From Bagarius yarrelli (Eukaryota > Chordata > Actinopteri > Siluriformes > Sisoridae): a stretch of DNA of 64,000 nucleotides. Numbering within the stretch: position 1 is the first letter of the stretch; each line of letters starts with the position of its first letter. Both the position numbers and the translations under genes were made by a program. The stretch is taken from contig VCAZ01000020.1 of NCBI GenBank assembly GCA_005784505.1, positions 2,389,868 through 2,453,867 of the forward strand. Reading direction: 5' to 3'. The notes beneath the pieces are model-generated. The model saw only the letters and a list, made by a program, of their open reading frames with translations, did not search any database and had not been told where the DNA came from. Shown piece after piece: positions 35,531 to 47,817 of the stretch.

Positions 35531-36535
35531 TCAGACACGCATGAACGCTTGTTCTTTAAATTCCCATCTAGGCTTTGTATCAATTTGCAACTAAATGAAA
35601 ACGGTTCACTTTCTGGAATCGATAAAGCTTGTTCTCTTTCTCTCTCACTCACTCTCACACACACGCACACACATAAATAGTCGCTAGTCATAGCTTTGGG
35701 TTGGTTCCAGCTTTGTGGTGATGGAGGTGGCTGGTGTGGAAAGACCTCACCATTCAATTCCCATCTGGAGCAGTAGAGAATACTAATCAGAAACGCCCAG
35801 TAATCACACACATTCCATTTCCCCGCAAGAATTTGGGGGCTCTGGACATGCTGGCTGTGTGATAATCTGGTAGCGCCCTCTACGGGTGTTACCACTTAAC
35901 ATTATTACATTCTTCTAACTACAACATATGTGTCCTTTTGTTAATTTAGCATATTAAAAAGGCTTTTGCAGTTTATTTTCTGAGTAAAGCTTTTAACAAT
36001 TGTCTGTGGAAGTCTGGTAGAAAGAGCTTTCAGTCATCACTGCTTCGTAAAGATAGAATGACTAACTATCCCAATGACTAATCTTTCACAAATCATTCCC
36101 CTTAATTATGGTATTGTTTTACGGTGTCACTGTGTAATCAAGGGTTCTACCATGAAGGCTTCTGAATAGGGAAACCCTCTGTTGCAGGGTTATACACCAT
36201 TTGTTCACCTTAAGTAACCACTTGAATTTGGTCAGAATTAGAATGAATCTATTTTAAAGCATTCAGGTGCAAAAAACAGTTACTGCTATAGCTTAAGATT
36301 AATTCATTTATATGGTAAAGACTATACAGTGTGATTTTACATTTGTTTATTTAATTTCTCTATCTGAATCTGCTGGGAAAAAAAACATAAAGCAGTGTTT
36401 ATTTCATTTGTGTGTCTTTGTTCTGTTGTATTTATCGAGGTTTATAATTTGTGTGTATATTTTACGTAGATGCACTCGCTTACAAATAGAGCTATTCTAA
36501 TCATCTGGTGGAATTTTCTTACTGCAATATATATA
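35531..36535. other. Non-coding stretch with CT/CA tract
   Basis: A short TCTCTC/CACACA tract lies near 35,636-35,672. The rest is AT-rich with nothing recognised. Confidence 0.35.
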
Positions 36536-36690
36536 AGAAGTGGTGGCTCATGGTTAAGGGTGTTGGACTACCAACCCAAAGGTTGTGGGTTTGATTTCTT
36601 CCACCATTGCAAAGCCATTAACCCCTTATTGCTCAGTTGTATAAACTTGCGCTCTGGGCAAGGGCATTCATCTGTTGTGAATGTAAATAT
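36536..36690 (+). mobile_element. tRNA-derived SINE, family A, first of two adjacent copies
   Basis: The head is GAAGTGGTGGCTCATGG to GTGGGTTTGATTTC. The tail is shortened and eroded (GCTCTGGGCAAGGGC, with part of the tail missing). Confidence 0.75.
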
Positions 36691-36692
36691 AA

Positions 36693-36872
36693 GGGGAGGT
36701 GGTAGCCTACTGGTTAAGGTGTTGGAATGCTTACCGGAAGATTGTGGGTTTGATTTCCAGCACAACCTAGTTACCTCTGCTGGGCTCCTAAGCAAGGCCC
36801 TTAACCCTTAATTGCTTACTTGTATAAATAAGATAAATGTGAGGCGCTTTGGATAAATGTAAATATAATCGC
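36693..36872 (+). mobile_element. tRNA-derived SINE, family A, second adjacent copy
   Basis: The head is GGTGGTAGCCTACTGG, then GATTGTGGGTTTGATTTCC. The body has GGGCTCCTAAGCAAGGCCC and the tail AGGCGCTTTGGATAAATG. It lies directly behind the previous copy in the same orientation. Confidence 0.8.
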
Positions 36873-37439
36873 AAAAATACTTTTCCCTTAATATCATGCA
36901 GCCCTACAATATATTAAAAAATCAGTCCCTGGTAGTCATTTGCTAAGTGTCCGGTGTGTTTCATCGGTCAGTTGTAAATCTAACAAAAGTCTTCATTTTT
37001 ATTTTAATATCCATTATAGTCATTTATTAATGAAGTTGCACAGTATTTGCACAGTATGTAGATTTTAGATGGCTGAAAAGTTTCACAGACTCAAGTTACA
37101 GATGAAGCTTTGCTCACTTTAGCAGCACAGATGTTGGAATAATGGCAGCTGGTGGAGGTGGGAACACCTGTCCCACACTGCCCACCTGAGTGGCAACCTC
37201 ACTCCCCTGCTGTCTATGTGCTGACAGATGGTGTCCATAGGTTCAGATCTATCCTCATGTCCCCTTCCAAACTCTGCTTCCTTGTCATGCCCAGAAATGA
37301 GGCCTTATGTGCAGGAAAGAGATCTCCTGCCAAGGGAACACATGGGTCAAGCTCAGCCTACATGTCCAGACTCTCTGCAGCAGCACAGGTCAACAGTCTA
37401 CCGAGACTTTTACACTGGCAGGCTGACACATTCAGACAA
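36873..37439. other. Unassigned G/C-richer stretch
   Basis: From about 37,140 to 37,450 the composition is richer and two overlapping plus-strand frames stay open (106 and 78 codons). Neither shows a known domain, and they run into the inverted-repeat element, so they may be transposon remnant. Confidence 0.3.
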
Positions 37440-38560
37440 ACAAACAATGGTGGACGTGATTTAGCCAAGTAGGATGTGATCCTGGATTAAACATCCTTTG
37501 TTAATCCTGGATCCATTTTTACATTTAGATTTTTTAAGTATTTGGTAGACGCCCCTTATCCAGAGTGACTTACATGTATTTCATTTATACAACTAAGCAA
37601 TTGGAGGTTAAGGGCTTTGCTCAAGGGGCCCAGCGGTGGTAACTTGGTGGCACTGGGTATCGAAACCGTATTCAAATGACCAGGCCAACATCTTAACCAC
37701 CAGACTACCACTTTCCCATTTTCAATCATTTCAATCAACCAATCATAACTATCTGATGCCATCAGTGTGTGTCGACCAAACCTGCCTTTGGAATCTTTTC
37801 CGCTTTGTAAACCAAAATTTAATATTATAAATGTATTTTTAAATGACATATGTAATACATCACATGCTGTACTGAACAATTGCATACAACATGTTGGTGC
37901 AGTTTAATTAATGTGTAAACATTTTTTCTAGCCTTCAATACCAAAAATAGATGTGTGTGTGCAGTACAATGTGCTGTATGATTATGAATATATGGCTTGT
38001 GTTTGATAAATTTTAAAAGGCTGTGATTTAATTAAATAAATGTAATTCCTGTTTTATAGTAAGATTGTTGTTCTATTGCGGTTCTACAGGTTCACCATTT
38101 CAGTGCATTTCACATTCAGTTGTTCATTAGTGATTGTTTCTGATTTACTGTCTGAATTTATTTATGTGTATTTTGGATCATTATATTTTATACAGTCGAA
38201 ATTCACTAATGTTGTTCGATGGATTATTATAAATTATTTTAATATAGTTTGTCTAATTTCATGTTGTGATCTGATGTTAATCCAGGATTCGGCATTTTCA
38301 GCAAATTGTTCCAGAATCAATGACTTTTTAATCACAGCCAAAAAATATTTTTCAACATTTAGTCAGTTTAAGTTTTTCTGTTTGTTTCTGGACAAAAAAA
38401 GGGGAAAAAAATGTCAAAATGGATTGATGCGGGTTTGGTCGGCACACACTGATGACATCAGATGGTTATGATTGGTTGATTGAAATTTTGATTCAGAAGC
38501 AACAAAGGATGTTAATCCGGGATCACATCCTACTTGACAAAATCACCTCCACTATAAACA
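37440..38560. mobile_element. Inverted-repeat DNA element interrupted by a SINE
   Basis: The left outer arm, CAAGTAGGATGTGATCCTGG, then ATTAAACATCCTTTGT (37,467-37,502), is complementary to 38,504-38,538. The left inner arm, TCAATCAACCAATCATAAC to GTGTGTCGACCAAACC (37,731-37,782), is complementary to 38,432-38,484. The right arm is continuous, while the left is split by a family A SINE (about 37,515-37,730). The centre (37,790-38,430) is AT-rich and not coding. Confidence 0.75.
37515..37730 (-). mobile_element. tRNA-derived SINE, family A, nested
   Basis: In reverse orientation it shows the tail GGTAGACGCCCCTTATCC, the middle AAGGGCTTTGCTCAAGGGGC and the head GGGTATCGAAACCG to GACTACCACTTTCCC. 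Confidence 0.8.
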
Positions 38561-39404
38561 TTAGTGTCCCCAGGTGTTCAATTTATGAACTGCAGAAAGT
38601 CAATAATTTACTTGTCATCAACACATTACGTTTTTTGCATAGTAGCAGGAGAGCCTGTGCCAAAAAATGATGAATAAAAGTGCATTTCTATCCTGTAAAT
38701 GACTTAAAATGGCTTACTGGGAACTAACAGTAAGGCGGTATAGACTTCTGTATATCTGTATTCATATTGATTAAAAGTGGGTGTGGCCTACTCTTCCAAA
38801 AAAAACCAAAAAAACATTTATTTAAATGTAATTTTAGGATACTGGTTTTATTTTATTAATATAGATAATAAATCTGCTTATAGTTTACTTGTTTTGGCCT
38901 GATCGAAGATTCTCTATATATTTACACCGATTTCCTTATACTGACAAATAAGTCAGAAAATAAAACTAGTCGAGTACCTAAATATTCCTATTGTATACAG
39001 TATTTGTATCGGTTTACTTTAAGGGACAACTACAGTATTCAACTTTTTAAGTGGATCAACAGAATTTTCTCAAAGTTGTCCTAGGACAAGAATGTTTTGG
39101 TTTTAGGACATCTTTGATCCACTTCAGCTGTGGATTATTATAGTACCTTTACATGTACTTATGGAATAGTTTTTAGTCTAGTTGCACTACAAATGTGGCA
39201 GACTTAAAAGTGGCTTATTCACTCTGAAAAGTATTACAGTAGTACTTATTACAGAAAGTCAACTTGCAATTCATACTTTAACTGCACTTTTGTTTACTTA
39301 ACAAAATAATCTTTATATTGTTGAAACTTGTATTTTATTATATATAATATAAATACTAGCAGTAGCAGATGCATGGATTTTGATTTATTTCCTTTCTTTA
39401 TTCA
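38561..39404. other. AT-rich stretch, nothing recognised
   Basis: No exon or repeat family is recognised here. Confidence 0.3.
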
Positions 39405-39520
39405 ACTAAACGGTTGAGGGTTTACGAGCCTCGTCCAGAATTGGGAGCTTGATGGTGCTGGTATTAATCCCATAATATTTTAATCAGCAGTCCATCACCT
39501 TAACAACTGAGCTACTATTT
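39405..39520 (-). mobile_element. tRNA-derived SINE, family A, degraded
   Basis: GGAGCTTGATGGTGCTGG, then a decayed B box, then CCTTAACAACTGAGCTAC in reverse orientation. Confidence 0.45.
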
Positions 39521-39989
39521 GCACCTTTGCAACTTCAGCTACATCATTCAGTAAAATGAGCTTTTTAATCCCACTAGCACAGGTTGTCCTTCTTTTTGCC
39601 TATTTGGACCAGGCAAATACTGAGGTTGCTGTGAACTTAACAGTTCTGCACGTCACATATAACCTTAATAAAGCCAAAGGTTTTTATTTATTTTTTTTTT
39701 TACGCCTGAAAGTGAAAACCACCTGTTGCAGATCCTGCGTGATCCTAATTTTAATACAGACCATTAATCAGATCAGATACCAAGATTCTTTACCAAAAAG
39801 TGCACCTTCTATTCCAATCAATTTAGAACAAATGATCAGTTTTAAGTAATTAAATATGTTCATATGACTGATACATGTCGGACAATATCATGACGTTTTA
39901 CACAAAACTAAATTAAAATGTTCACAGTGTGAAATTGTTTCTGAATGAAATCGTATAGTTAGACATAACAGGACATTTCATTTATTTAA

Positions 39990-40140
39990 ATCTGATTGGA
40001 TAATAATTAGATGCTAACCTGCAGTGAGTCATGAAGGACTGCTCACTTCCTCAACAGCACCAGCCTGCTCATTAGAGGAGGCGGTGATGAAGGAAAATGA
40101 AAAATGATTCCCCACTGAGGTCATAATTATGTAATCCTGT
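39990..40140. promoter_or_regulatory. Candidate conserved non-coding element
   Basis: Unique island with GATAATAATTAGATG, GCTCATTAGAGGAGGC and GGTCATAATTATGTAATCC. Confidence 0.33.
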
Positions 40141-40449
40141 ATGTGTAGATGGAATCGGAGAAATAACCTGACTGCAGGTTTGTGCTCGCACCAGCAAACA
40201 TCTTAATGTGTTTCGAAGGAAAGGAGATTAAGTGAGGGTCAAAAAACCTTGTAGGGCATTTAGAGCAAGAACAAAACATAACTGCACAGGGAAGAATCCC
40301 GTCTCTCATATAGTTACTAGATAGGAATTCTGTGCAATCTATAATCCAGGACAATATTTTGATATCTTTAACTGGATCATTCCCGGGAAAAAAAATTTAG
40401 TTGCAGCTAAAAATACTGAGAATCGTACAGTATAAATAGTGGAATTCTT

Positions 40450-40730
40450 TATTGGATGACCCATAGGTTAAAGGTCAACAGGGTCACGAGCTGTACTGAC
40501 TTTATAAGTGTGTCTGCAGGCGGTCTAATGAGGGTGTTAATGTTGATTTATTACACTTAATCTTACACATATATTGTCCAACTTCCTGCCTTAAATGTCC
40601 ATGTCTATGCTAATTAAAATGATGGGGAAAGAAACAGAAGTGGATTTCTGCAAATGTCTCTCGTCAGTAGAGATATAAAGACAGTCCAGTTCTTCTCCTG
40701 TGTGTTCATTATCACCTAGTATGAGTTAGG
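40450..40730. promoter_or_regulatory. Candidate conserved non-coding element
   Basis: Unique island with AGGTTAAAGGTCAACAGG (a nuclear-receptor DR-type direct repeat, two half-sites), GCGGTCTAATGAGGG and GCTAATTAAAATGATGG. Confidence 0.35.
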
Positions 40731-41014
40731 GCAAATGCTCGTTTTCTTCTACAACAGCAACAAACATCCATCTTTTCTCCTTATGTCTGTTATTACCGCT
40801 CCCTCTGGACTCTTAATGGTACATTGTGATTCTCTGCTGCCACATAAAACTGGAAGGACATGGTCTTTAGCGCAACCATTTCTGTCAAGGCATTGTTTTA
40901 TTTCTGTCCCCCTGCGAGAAAGAGTATAGTCTGCCATTTTGTTTTTATTTACTCCACTCTTTTTAGAGTAAAGGCCTTCTGAGACTCATAGTGTTTGGTT
41001 TGACTGTCTTTGAC

Positions 41015-41095
41015 CCCTCAGCACCACAAAGCTGCTATTTCTGGGCTCCTGAGCAGGGCCCCTAATCCCTACTCAACTACTCAAATGGATTGAAA
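41015..41095 (+). mobile_element. tRNA-derived SINE, family A, body fragment
   Basis: CAGCACCACAAAGCTGC, then GGGCTCCTGAGCAGGGCCC. Both head and tail are lost, and an AAAT repeat follows. Confidence 0.55.
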
Positions 41096-41204
41096 AAAAT
41101 AAATAAATAAATAAATGTAGTTCAAATAACAGATCCACTTTCATTACATTGCATTTCTCATATTTATCTCATTTTTTCAGTTTAAGGTTAAGGGCCTAAG
41201 GGCT

Positions 41205-41445
41205 CAGGGATAGACATACAGAAAGATATAGACATACAGAGAGACAGAGATACAGAGAGACAAAAATATAGACCATACAGAGAGACAGAGAGATAGACAT
41301 ACAGAGAGATAGACATACATACAAAAAGACAGATACAGAGAGATAGACATACAGAAAGGCAGAGAAATGGACATACAAAGAGACAGACATACAGAGAGAT
41401 GAGCATACAGATATATAGACATTCAAAGAGACAGAGATGGACAAG
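41205..41445 (+). repeat. AGACATACAGAG compound repeat
   Basis: Irregular tandem of GACATACAGAGAGACAGAG and GATAGACATACAG words. Minus-strand open frames here are serine/leucine/cysteine low-complexity translations. Confidence 0.9.
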
Positions 41446-41959
41446 AAGAATTGGTGCATAAGAAACAAAACAGCAAAGGACAAAAAAGAAAGCAAAAATT
41501 ATACGTGGCATAATGTTACACAACACATGCAAAAGTACTAAAGGACATGAACTGCTGATATAGTACATATTTATAGCTTTTAAAGCTGTTGGAAGCTTTT
41601 ACTGTTGTTACTCCATACCTTCAACCAACAGGAAGGGGGTAAAATCCCGATAGAGTGAGTGAACCGGGTCATTTAAGATATTTAAGTGTCTTGAAGATTC
41701 TCTATAAAAGCACCAATGGCACCATACATCATCAGTTCAATGTCACCTGAGTTGTCCATTTGACTCGAGCGAAGACGGAATAACAGAATTCAAACCTACA
41801 TCGAGCTTAAGGAAGTCAATCACTGCTTTTATAATACTAAAAAAAATCCCAGTGTAAAAAATAAATGATCTGCATTGAATTACATATTGAACTAAGAGAA
41901 CTGGTGAAAAAGTCCAAACTGATTGCATACCATGGCAATATTTTGTTGTATAAGATCCA

Positions 41960-42330
41960 ATCTTTTGTGGAATGACAAGAAATGCTGTGGAATCTTCAGG
42001 CGCCATCAGTGCCATGTGGATTAAAGTCAAACATGGTGTCAGACTGCTTGTTTACATCTCTCCAAAGCCAAATGCCTTTCACTTGGCTCTGTGGCTCTGT
42101 GGCTCTGTGGCTCTTCCCTCGTCTGGAAACGCTGCCACTTCCCAAAACTGAGATCAGAAGAGCGTAAGTTAAGCTGTAAAATCTACAATGACGCATTGGG
42201 GATTTTTTTCTCCATCTTTCTTCCTCCCATTTCCCTTCTGTGCAGTACATCTGGGGACTCTCCATCATCAGAGAGTGTGTAATGAATCCACAGAGACGCG
42301 TTTGGGCAAATAATTGAACTGTTATCACTC
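41960..42330. promoter_or_regulatory. Candidate conserved non-coding element
   Basis: Balanced unique sequence with GTCAAACATGGTGTC, CAAATGCCTTTCAC and a short GGCTCTGT triplication (42,083-42,112). There are frames on both strands but no domain. Confidence 0.33.
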
Positions 42331-42361
42331 ACGACTTAATTACACACACAGGGAGTCGCTC

Positions 42362-42475
42362 AGCAAAAAAAAAAAAAGGAAAAAGTGTGTGTGTGTGTGT
42401 GTGTGTAGGGGAGACAATTCCATCATCTTGGAAGAACAATAAAGAAATAAGAACATTATTTTATATATATATATA
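42362..42475. repeat. Poly-A, GT and AT microsatellites
   Basis: A13-type run at 42,365-42,377, GT tract at 42,385-42,406 and a short AT tract near 42,462-42,475. Confidence 0.9.
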
Positions 42476-42534
42476 TTTAAAAGGTCTAAACTCGGAAAAT
42501 GACAAAAGGGTTTGAAAAGTTTTAGGTGGCCGGG

Positions 42535-42975
42535 TTGTAGATGCATTTGCCTGATGCTAATCAGCTGCTGGCAGAACGGGATGAGCAGGCGGTCTCAGCC
42601 TGGTGCTATGGCACCCCGGATCGACGGCGTGGAGTTTGAAGTTTAATGATGCCAGCTGCTGACTCTGCCAGCCTGCGGGCACTAACGAGCTGGCGATGCC
42701 AAAAGAGCAGGACACCTGGAAGCCAGGCACGTGTGGCGAGAAAACCGTACAGTCGGCGAAGCGAAATGGAATGCCCGTGAAAGAGAGCACCAGGCATGCA
42801 GAAGCTTCTGCGTTCTTTGAAGAGAGCCCCCTCCTCGGCACCATCCTCCATTTCCATATTTCATTACTCACTGCTGAAGCGACAGGCCCATGCCAGATGT
42901 TCTATTTTCAGCTATTTAAATTTTGACCTGCTTTTTGCATGCCACTGTGCATGAAGAACAGAAGTGGGGTACGGT
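42535..42975. promoter_or_regulatory. Candidate conserved non-coding element, GC-richer
   Basis: About 440 bp with the highest GC content of the left 50 kb. Words include GATGCTAATCAGCTGCTGG, GTTTAATGATGCCAGCTGC (E-box CAGCTG) and TTTTTGCATGCCACTG. Open frames overlap on both strands (60-104 codons), as expected by chance in stop-poor DNA. None has splice sites or a domain I recognise. Confidence 0.4.
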
Positions 42976-43148
42976 GTGGCAGGGAGGGGACGAGATTTCA
43001 ATCAACACCAGCACAGATGCTGGGATGGATAAGAAGGCAGGAGGGAGGGGGCTTTTTATTGTGCTGCTCCCTGAGAAAGCAAAGAGAGATTTAACCCTAT
43101 TTAACTCCCTCAGTATGTTCACTTCAGAGGCTTGATGCATATCAGCAC

Positions 43149-43150
<2 letters not shown>

Positions 43151-43215
<65 letters not shown>

Positions 43216-43239
43216 ATATATATATACACACTATATATA
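43151..43239. repeat. AT dinucleotide microsatellite
   Basis: Uninterrupted and near-uninterrupted AT repeats. Confidence 0.95.
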
Positions 43240-44149
43240 CACTATTATAACACAACCGAAGACAATGACGGAATTCACACTTCTGGGTTTTCATGGAATG
43301 GCTTATATGCATACTGTGGAGGACGTGCACAGAACACTATACACTAAACTAATAAAATTGAGAGCAGACCTTATTTTCTTCCATCAGCTCTAGACTGCAG
43401 CACTGCTTGTTCCAGCAGCTATTATCAGAGAATTTGTATAGGGACCCCAACATCCAATATTTCACACCAAACTACTGGGACATAGCTGACCTTTTCTGAC
43501 TGAGTGTGTATGTGTGTGTTTCTTGGACTGTTGCAATGAGAGAGAAATAAAAAAAGAAGGAAACTAAAGAGGGAGAGAATTGCCAGAATATGTACACACT
43601 CTTAGAAAAGGGTTCTTTGTGGGGTTTTTAAGCGCTTTTAGAAATAAAGAAACTAAACCTCATTATTTCTTGTTGCTGGACTGGTGTCATTAAAGGTATA
43701 TTAAAGGTATAACGTTAAGAGGTATCAGTCATACACAATGAAGCAACAGAAAAGCATTGGACATCCCAACAACATCATGGCAACTACTAGCAGAAGGGCA
43801 TCAAGATTGAGTAAAAGCCCATTTTTGTCTCACACACTTCTTTTGTTTGCATATCCTAGCTTTAAAGAAAGCCAGGGTTAAAGCAAACCTGGAGCAGAAA
43901 GGGTTAAGTGCCCTGCTCGAGCAGTGGCAGTGCCGAGCCGTCAATCCTCACCCAAACATATAGCCTAACTCATTGAGCAGAGTCCATCATGGTTTCTAAA
44001 GGATTGGTGTTACTTCCCTCATGCCCCAAAAGCAACACCAGACAATTACAGACTCAAGGATGCAAAAAGGGTAGATGGCAATTCCTTTAATGAGATGTGG
44101 CTGAATGTGTTACAGTACTGAAAAAAGCATGTGTTAGTTCTCACTCTCC
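43240..44149. other. Non-coding stretch, nothing recognised
   Basis: A faint family A SINE-like scrap (GGGTTAAGTGCCCTGCTC) lies near 43,902. No exon is recognised. Confidence 0.3.
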
Positions 44150-44262
44150 TTCATGCCTTGCTCAGAAGCCCAACAGCGGGAACTTGGTGATGCTGGGAAT
44201 CAAACCCTGATCTCCTGAAAAGCAGACCAACACCTTTAGCACTTCGGTACCACGTCCCACTG
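44150..44262 (-). mobile_element. tRNA-derived SINE, family A, head fragment
   Basis: CCTTGCTCAGAAGCCCAAC, then GATGCTGGGAATCAAACCC (B-box complement) and GTACCACGTCCC. Confidence 0.65.
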
Positions 44263-44309
44263 GGTTGGAAATTGGGAGAAAATTTGTGTACACCACATCC
44301 AAGCTTCAT

Positions 44310-44605
44310 GGTATGGAAAGGTTTTTAAATGTTCTTTTTTGGTTTTGGGAACGTGACTAAAATGTTGCAAAAAAACATAAATACGTCCAGTTTGCCTAAT
44401 GCTGGTAGAATGTTATTTTCAACGACGAATAAAGTCATAAGGACATTTTCTCTTAACATTACAAGAGGTATAGTAACTATTAATAGCGTTATAAGTATGT
44501 TCCGTAGGATTATTTTAAGAATGTTTCGCCGTAACATTTATACAACCTTTAAAAAATGTTAGAGAAAGTTGTGGAAACGTTCCCCGTTTGCTGGAATGGA
44601 CCTTC
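44310..44605. repeat. Degenerate AATGTT/AACGTT-rich repeat
   Basis: AAATGTTC, GAACGTGAC, AATGTTGC, GAATGTTATT, AACATTAC, GAATGTTTCGCC, AAATGTTAG and AACGTTCCC recur every 15-40 bp. This reads as an old minisatellite or part of a dispersed repeat. Frames on both strands here are byproducts. Confidence 0.5.
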
Positions 44606-45624
<1,019 letters not shown>

Positions 45625-45670
45625 GTTCCAGTAGTATATATAATTAAAACGGTATATATAATTAAAGGTG

Positions 45671-45706
<36 letters not shown>

Positions 45707-45783
45707 TAGACAGACAGACAGACAGACAGATAGACGTTCCAGTAGTATATACAATTAAAACGGTATATATAATTAAAGGTGTA
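45625..45783 (+). repeat. 48 bp direct duplication flanking a GACA tract
   Basis: GTTCCAGTAGTATATATAAT to ATTAAAGGTGTA (45,625-45,672) recurs with one change at 45,736-45,783. A GATA/GACA tract (45,673-45,735) lies between. Confidence 0.92.
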
Positions 45784-46059
45784 TCAAAAGAGTACTTTTA
45801 TAGAGATTCCCCCACATGTTCCATTGTTATATCGTAGAAAAAGGGAGCAAACCGTGTCTTTCTTCTGTCTTTTGGACATTTTTGTAGTAAACATGCCGGT
45901 TGTCGTATGAAGAAGACTCTGACTTGTATATGCAAAAGGACTGGATACTGTTGGACACAAAGAGACTGTGAAGACTACATAACTAAATGTTTACTTGTAG
46001 TATACTTTAACACAACTATTCACAGTGTTTGTGTACGACAATAAAGCAACCAGAACGTC

Positions 46060-46252
46060 CATTTACATTTGCCTGATGCTCTTATCCAGAGCGACTTACA
46101 TTTACACAATCTTATTTATACAAGTGAGCAAATGGGGGTTGAGGGCCTTGCTCAGGGGCCCAACAGTGGTGGCTCAGTGGAGCTGGGAATCGAACCCACA
46201 AACTTCGGATTGGTAATCCAACACCTTAACTATGAGCCAACACTTCCCCACT
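46060..46252 (-). mobile_element. tRNA-derived SINE, family A, near full length
   Basis: In reverse orientation: ATTTGCCTGATGCTCTTATC, AGAGCGACTTACATTTAC, GGGCCTTGCTCAGGGGCCC, GGAATCGAACCC (perfect B-box complement) and GAGCCAACACTTCCCC. Confidence 0.88.
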
Positions 46253-47199
46253 TCGTCCACTTAAACATCTGCACGTATTTACCCGTTTAAGTGCACCAGC
46301 AGACCCTATTGGTCAGGAGCATTTTTTTGTTGGATTGTGTACTTATATTTGCTTTTAAAATTCTGTTATGTTGTGGCTTGTTTTTGTTGCATTTCGACAT
46401 GTTTCTTTTGTGCTTCGGTTTGATTCCGTTGTGTTGTGAACTGATGTTAGCTTTTTATTAATGTTAGCGTTGTGTTATGCAATACTGAGCCGCCATATAG
46501 GATATAATTCTGTTACACAATATGGATGTGCAGTGCATTTACAGCCTTATGTTGTTAACAGTGGCATTTTTGCCATTTGCACATCTTTATAAAGGTTTTG
46601 CAGTGTTTAAGAAGGGGCAGATGCTGGTAGGTGTCCCAAAAAGGGCGGAGTTTAGATGGATGAAAAGGCTAAATCAAGTTTTAATAAAACTTAAATATAG
46701 AAAAATTATTACTACAGTTCAACAAAAAGCCAAACATAAAACGACACTACAGCGACATAGAAAGCACAGCAAAACAAGACAAACACTGTGTCCGAAAGTA
46801 CTTTTACTTTTACACAATACAGTTGAGTTAGTATGTACTTTCAGAGCATGTTATATAGGAGTATAGTTTTTCGTAGAATAAATAAAATTCAGGATGAACA
46901 ACATCCACCATTTTCATATTTTCATGTAACAGCAGTGTGAATTGGACGATGACCACCAAGTGAAATTAACCACAAGAAAAGTGATTTAGAAAAGTGCTAC
47001 ATCTCTGCTTACCTTCATTTTAGAAGAAGACGTGTTGTCTCTCCTACAGACTCATGGGACAGTAACGTGTCCATCATATGTATACTTTAAAATCCAGGTG
47101 GACGTAACAGATCATCCAGGAACTTTCAAGTACTGTTTTTACATGCTACGTATTCAGGCATACTACCTGCCTTGCATACTATATAGTATGAAAGTGTGT
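46253..47199. other. Non-coding stretch, nothing recognised
   Basis: A 114-codon plus-strand frame (46,522-46,866) is lysine-rich and has no recognised domain. Confidence 0.3.
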
Positions 47200-47345
47200 A
47201 TTCGTATTTACTGCCAGAGACGGCCTGTAACACATGGGTACAAATACACAAACTAACTGAGGCGAACTAATCAGCTAAACAAGAAACACATGAAACCATT
47301 GGAGAACATTAGAAAACAACCAATCACATGACAGGGTAAAATACA
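47200..47345 (-). mobile_element. LTR-like repeat fragment, family D copy 4
   Basis: The minus-strand text CAATGGTTTCATGTGTTTC, then TGTGTATTTGTACCC, parallels 33,235-33,545. Confidence 0.4.
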
Positions 47346-47349
47346 TAGA

Positions 47350-47450
47350 ACGTATGAGGGTAGTTGTAGCTTAATGGCTCAGGTGTTGGAACTGCTAATC
47401 AGAAAACCAAGCTACCAGTTCTAATGTAAGTCACTTTGGATAAAAGAATA
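47350..47450 (+). mobile_element. tRNA-derived SINE, family A, internally deleted
   Basis: The head GTTGTAGCTTAATGGC to GTTGGAACTGCTAATC is joined directly to the tail TAAGTCACTTTGGATAA. Confidence 0.6.
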
Positions 47451-47768
47451 GTATTATTTACACAAAAACAAATGGGGTTTCCCCCTAGTGGCTCAACAGG
47501 GTATAAATATAGTGATGCTGCAACACATCTTTAGCCTACAAGGTGGTCACATTGTTTTTTGTCTTAAAAAATTATTTAGGAAGCAATTTCACAGGATGTA
47601 AATTTCAATTTTCTGTAAACGTGTTGTCATTAAAAAAAAATTAAAAAAAGTTGATGTCCAAAGCCTTTTTAAAAATCTCACAAAAAAAAAAACCTTTCCA
47701 CTAAGATTAAGTAAGTGTAATATATTCGACAATATTAAAGCAGTTTAGACAGCACAAACAAGGCTTAT

Positions 47769-47773
<5 letters not shown>

Positions 47774-47816
<43 letters not shown>
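47774..47816 (+). repeat. GT dinucleotide microsatellite
   Basis: About 21 uninterrupted GT units. Confidence 0.97.

Positions 47817-47817
<1 letters not shown>

Noticed and set aside
37152..37472. Two overlapping plus-strand frames as a captured gene or transposase
   Set aside because: No motif of any transposase or host protein could be recognised. It may belong to the adjacent inverted-repeat element.
41188..41568. 126-codon minus-strand frame rich in Cys, Leu and Ser
   Set aside because: It is a translation of the AGACATACAGAG repeat.
42557..42926. Overlapping frames on both strands as a small protein gene
   Set aside because: Several frames are open at once, as expected of GC-richer DNA; there is no family signature.
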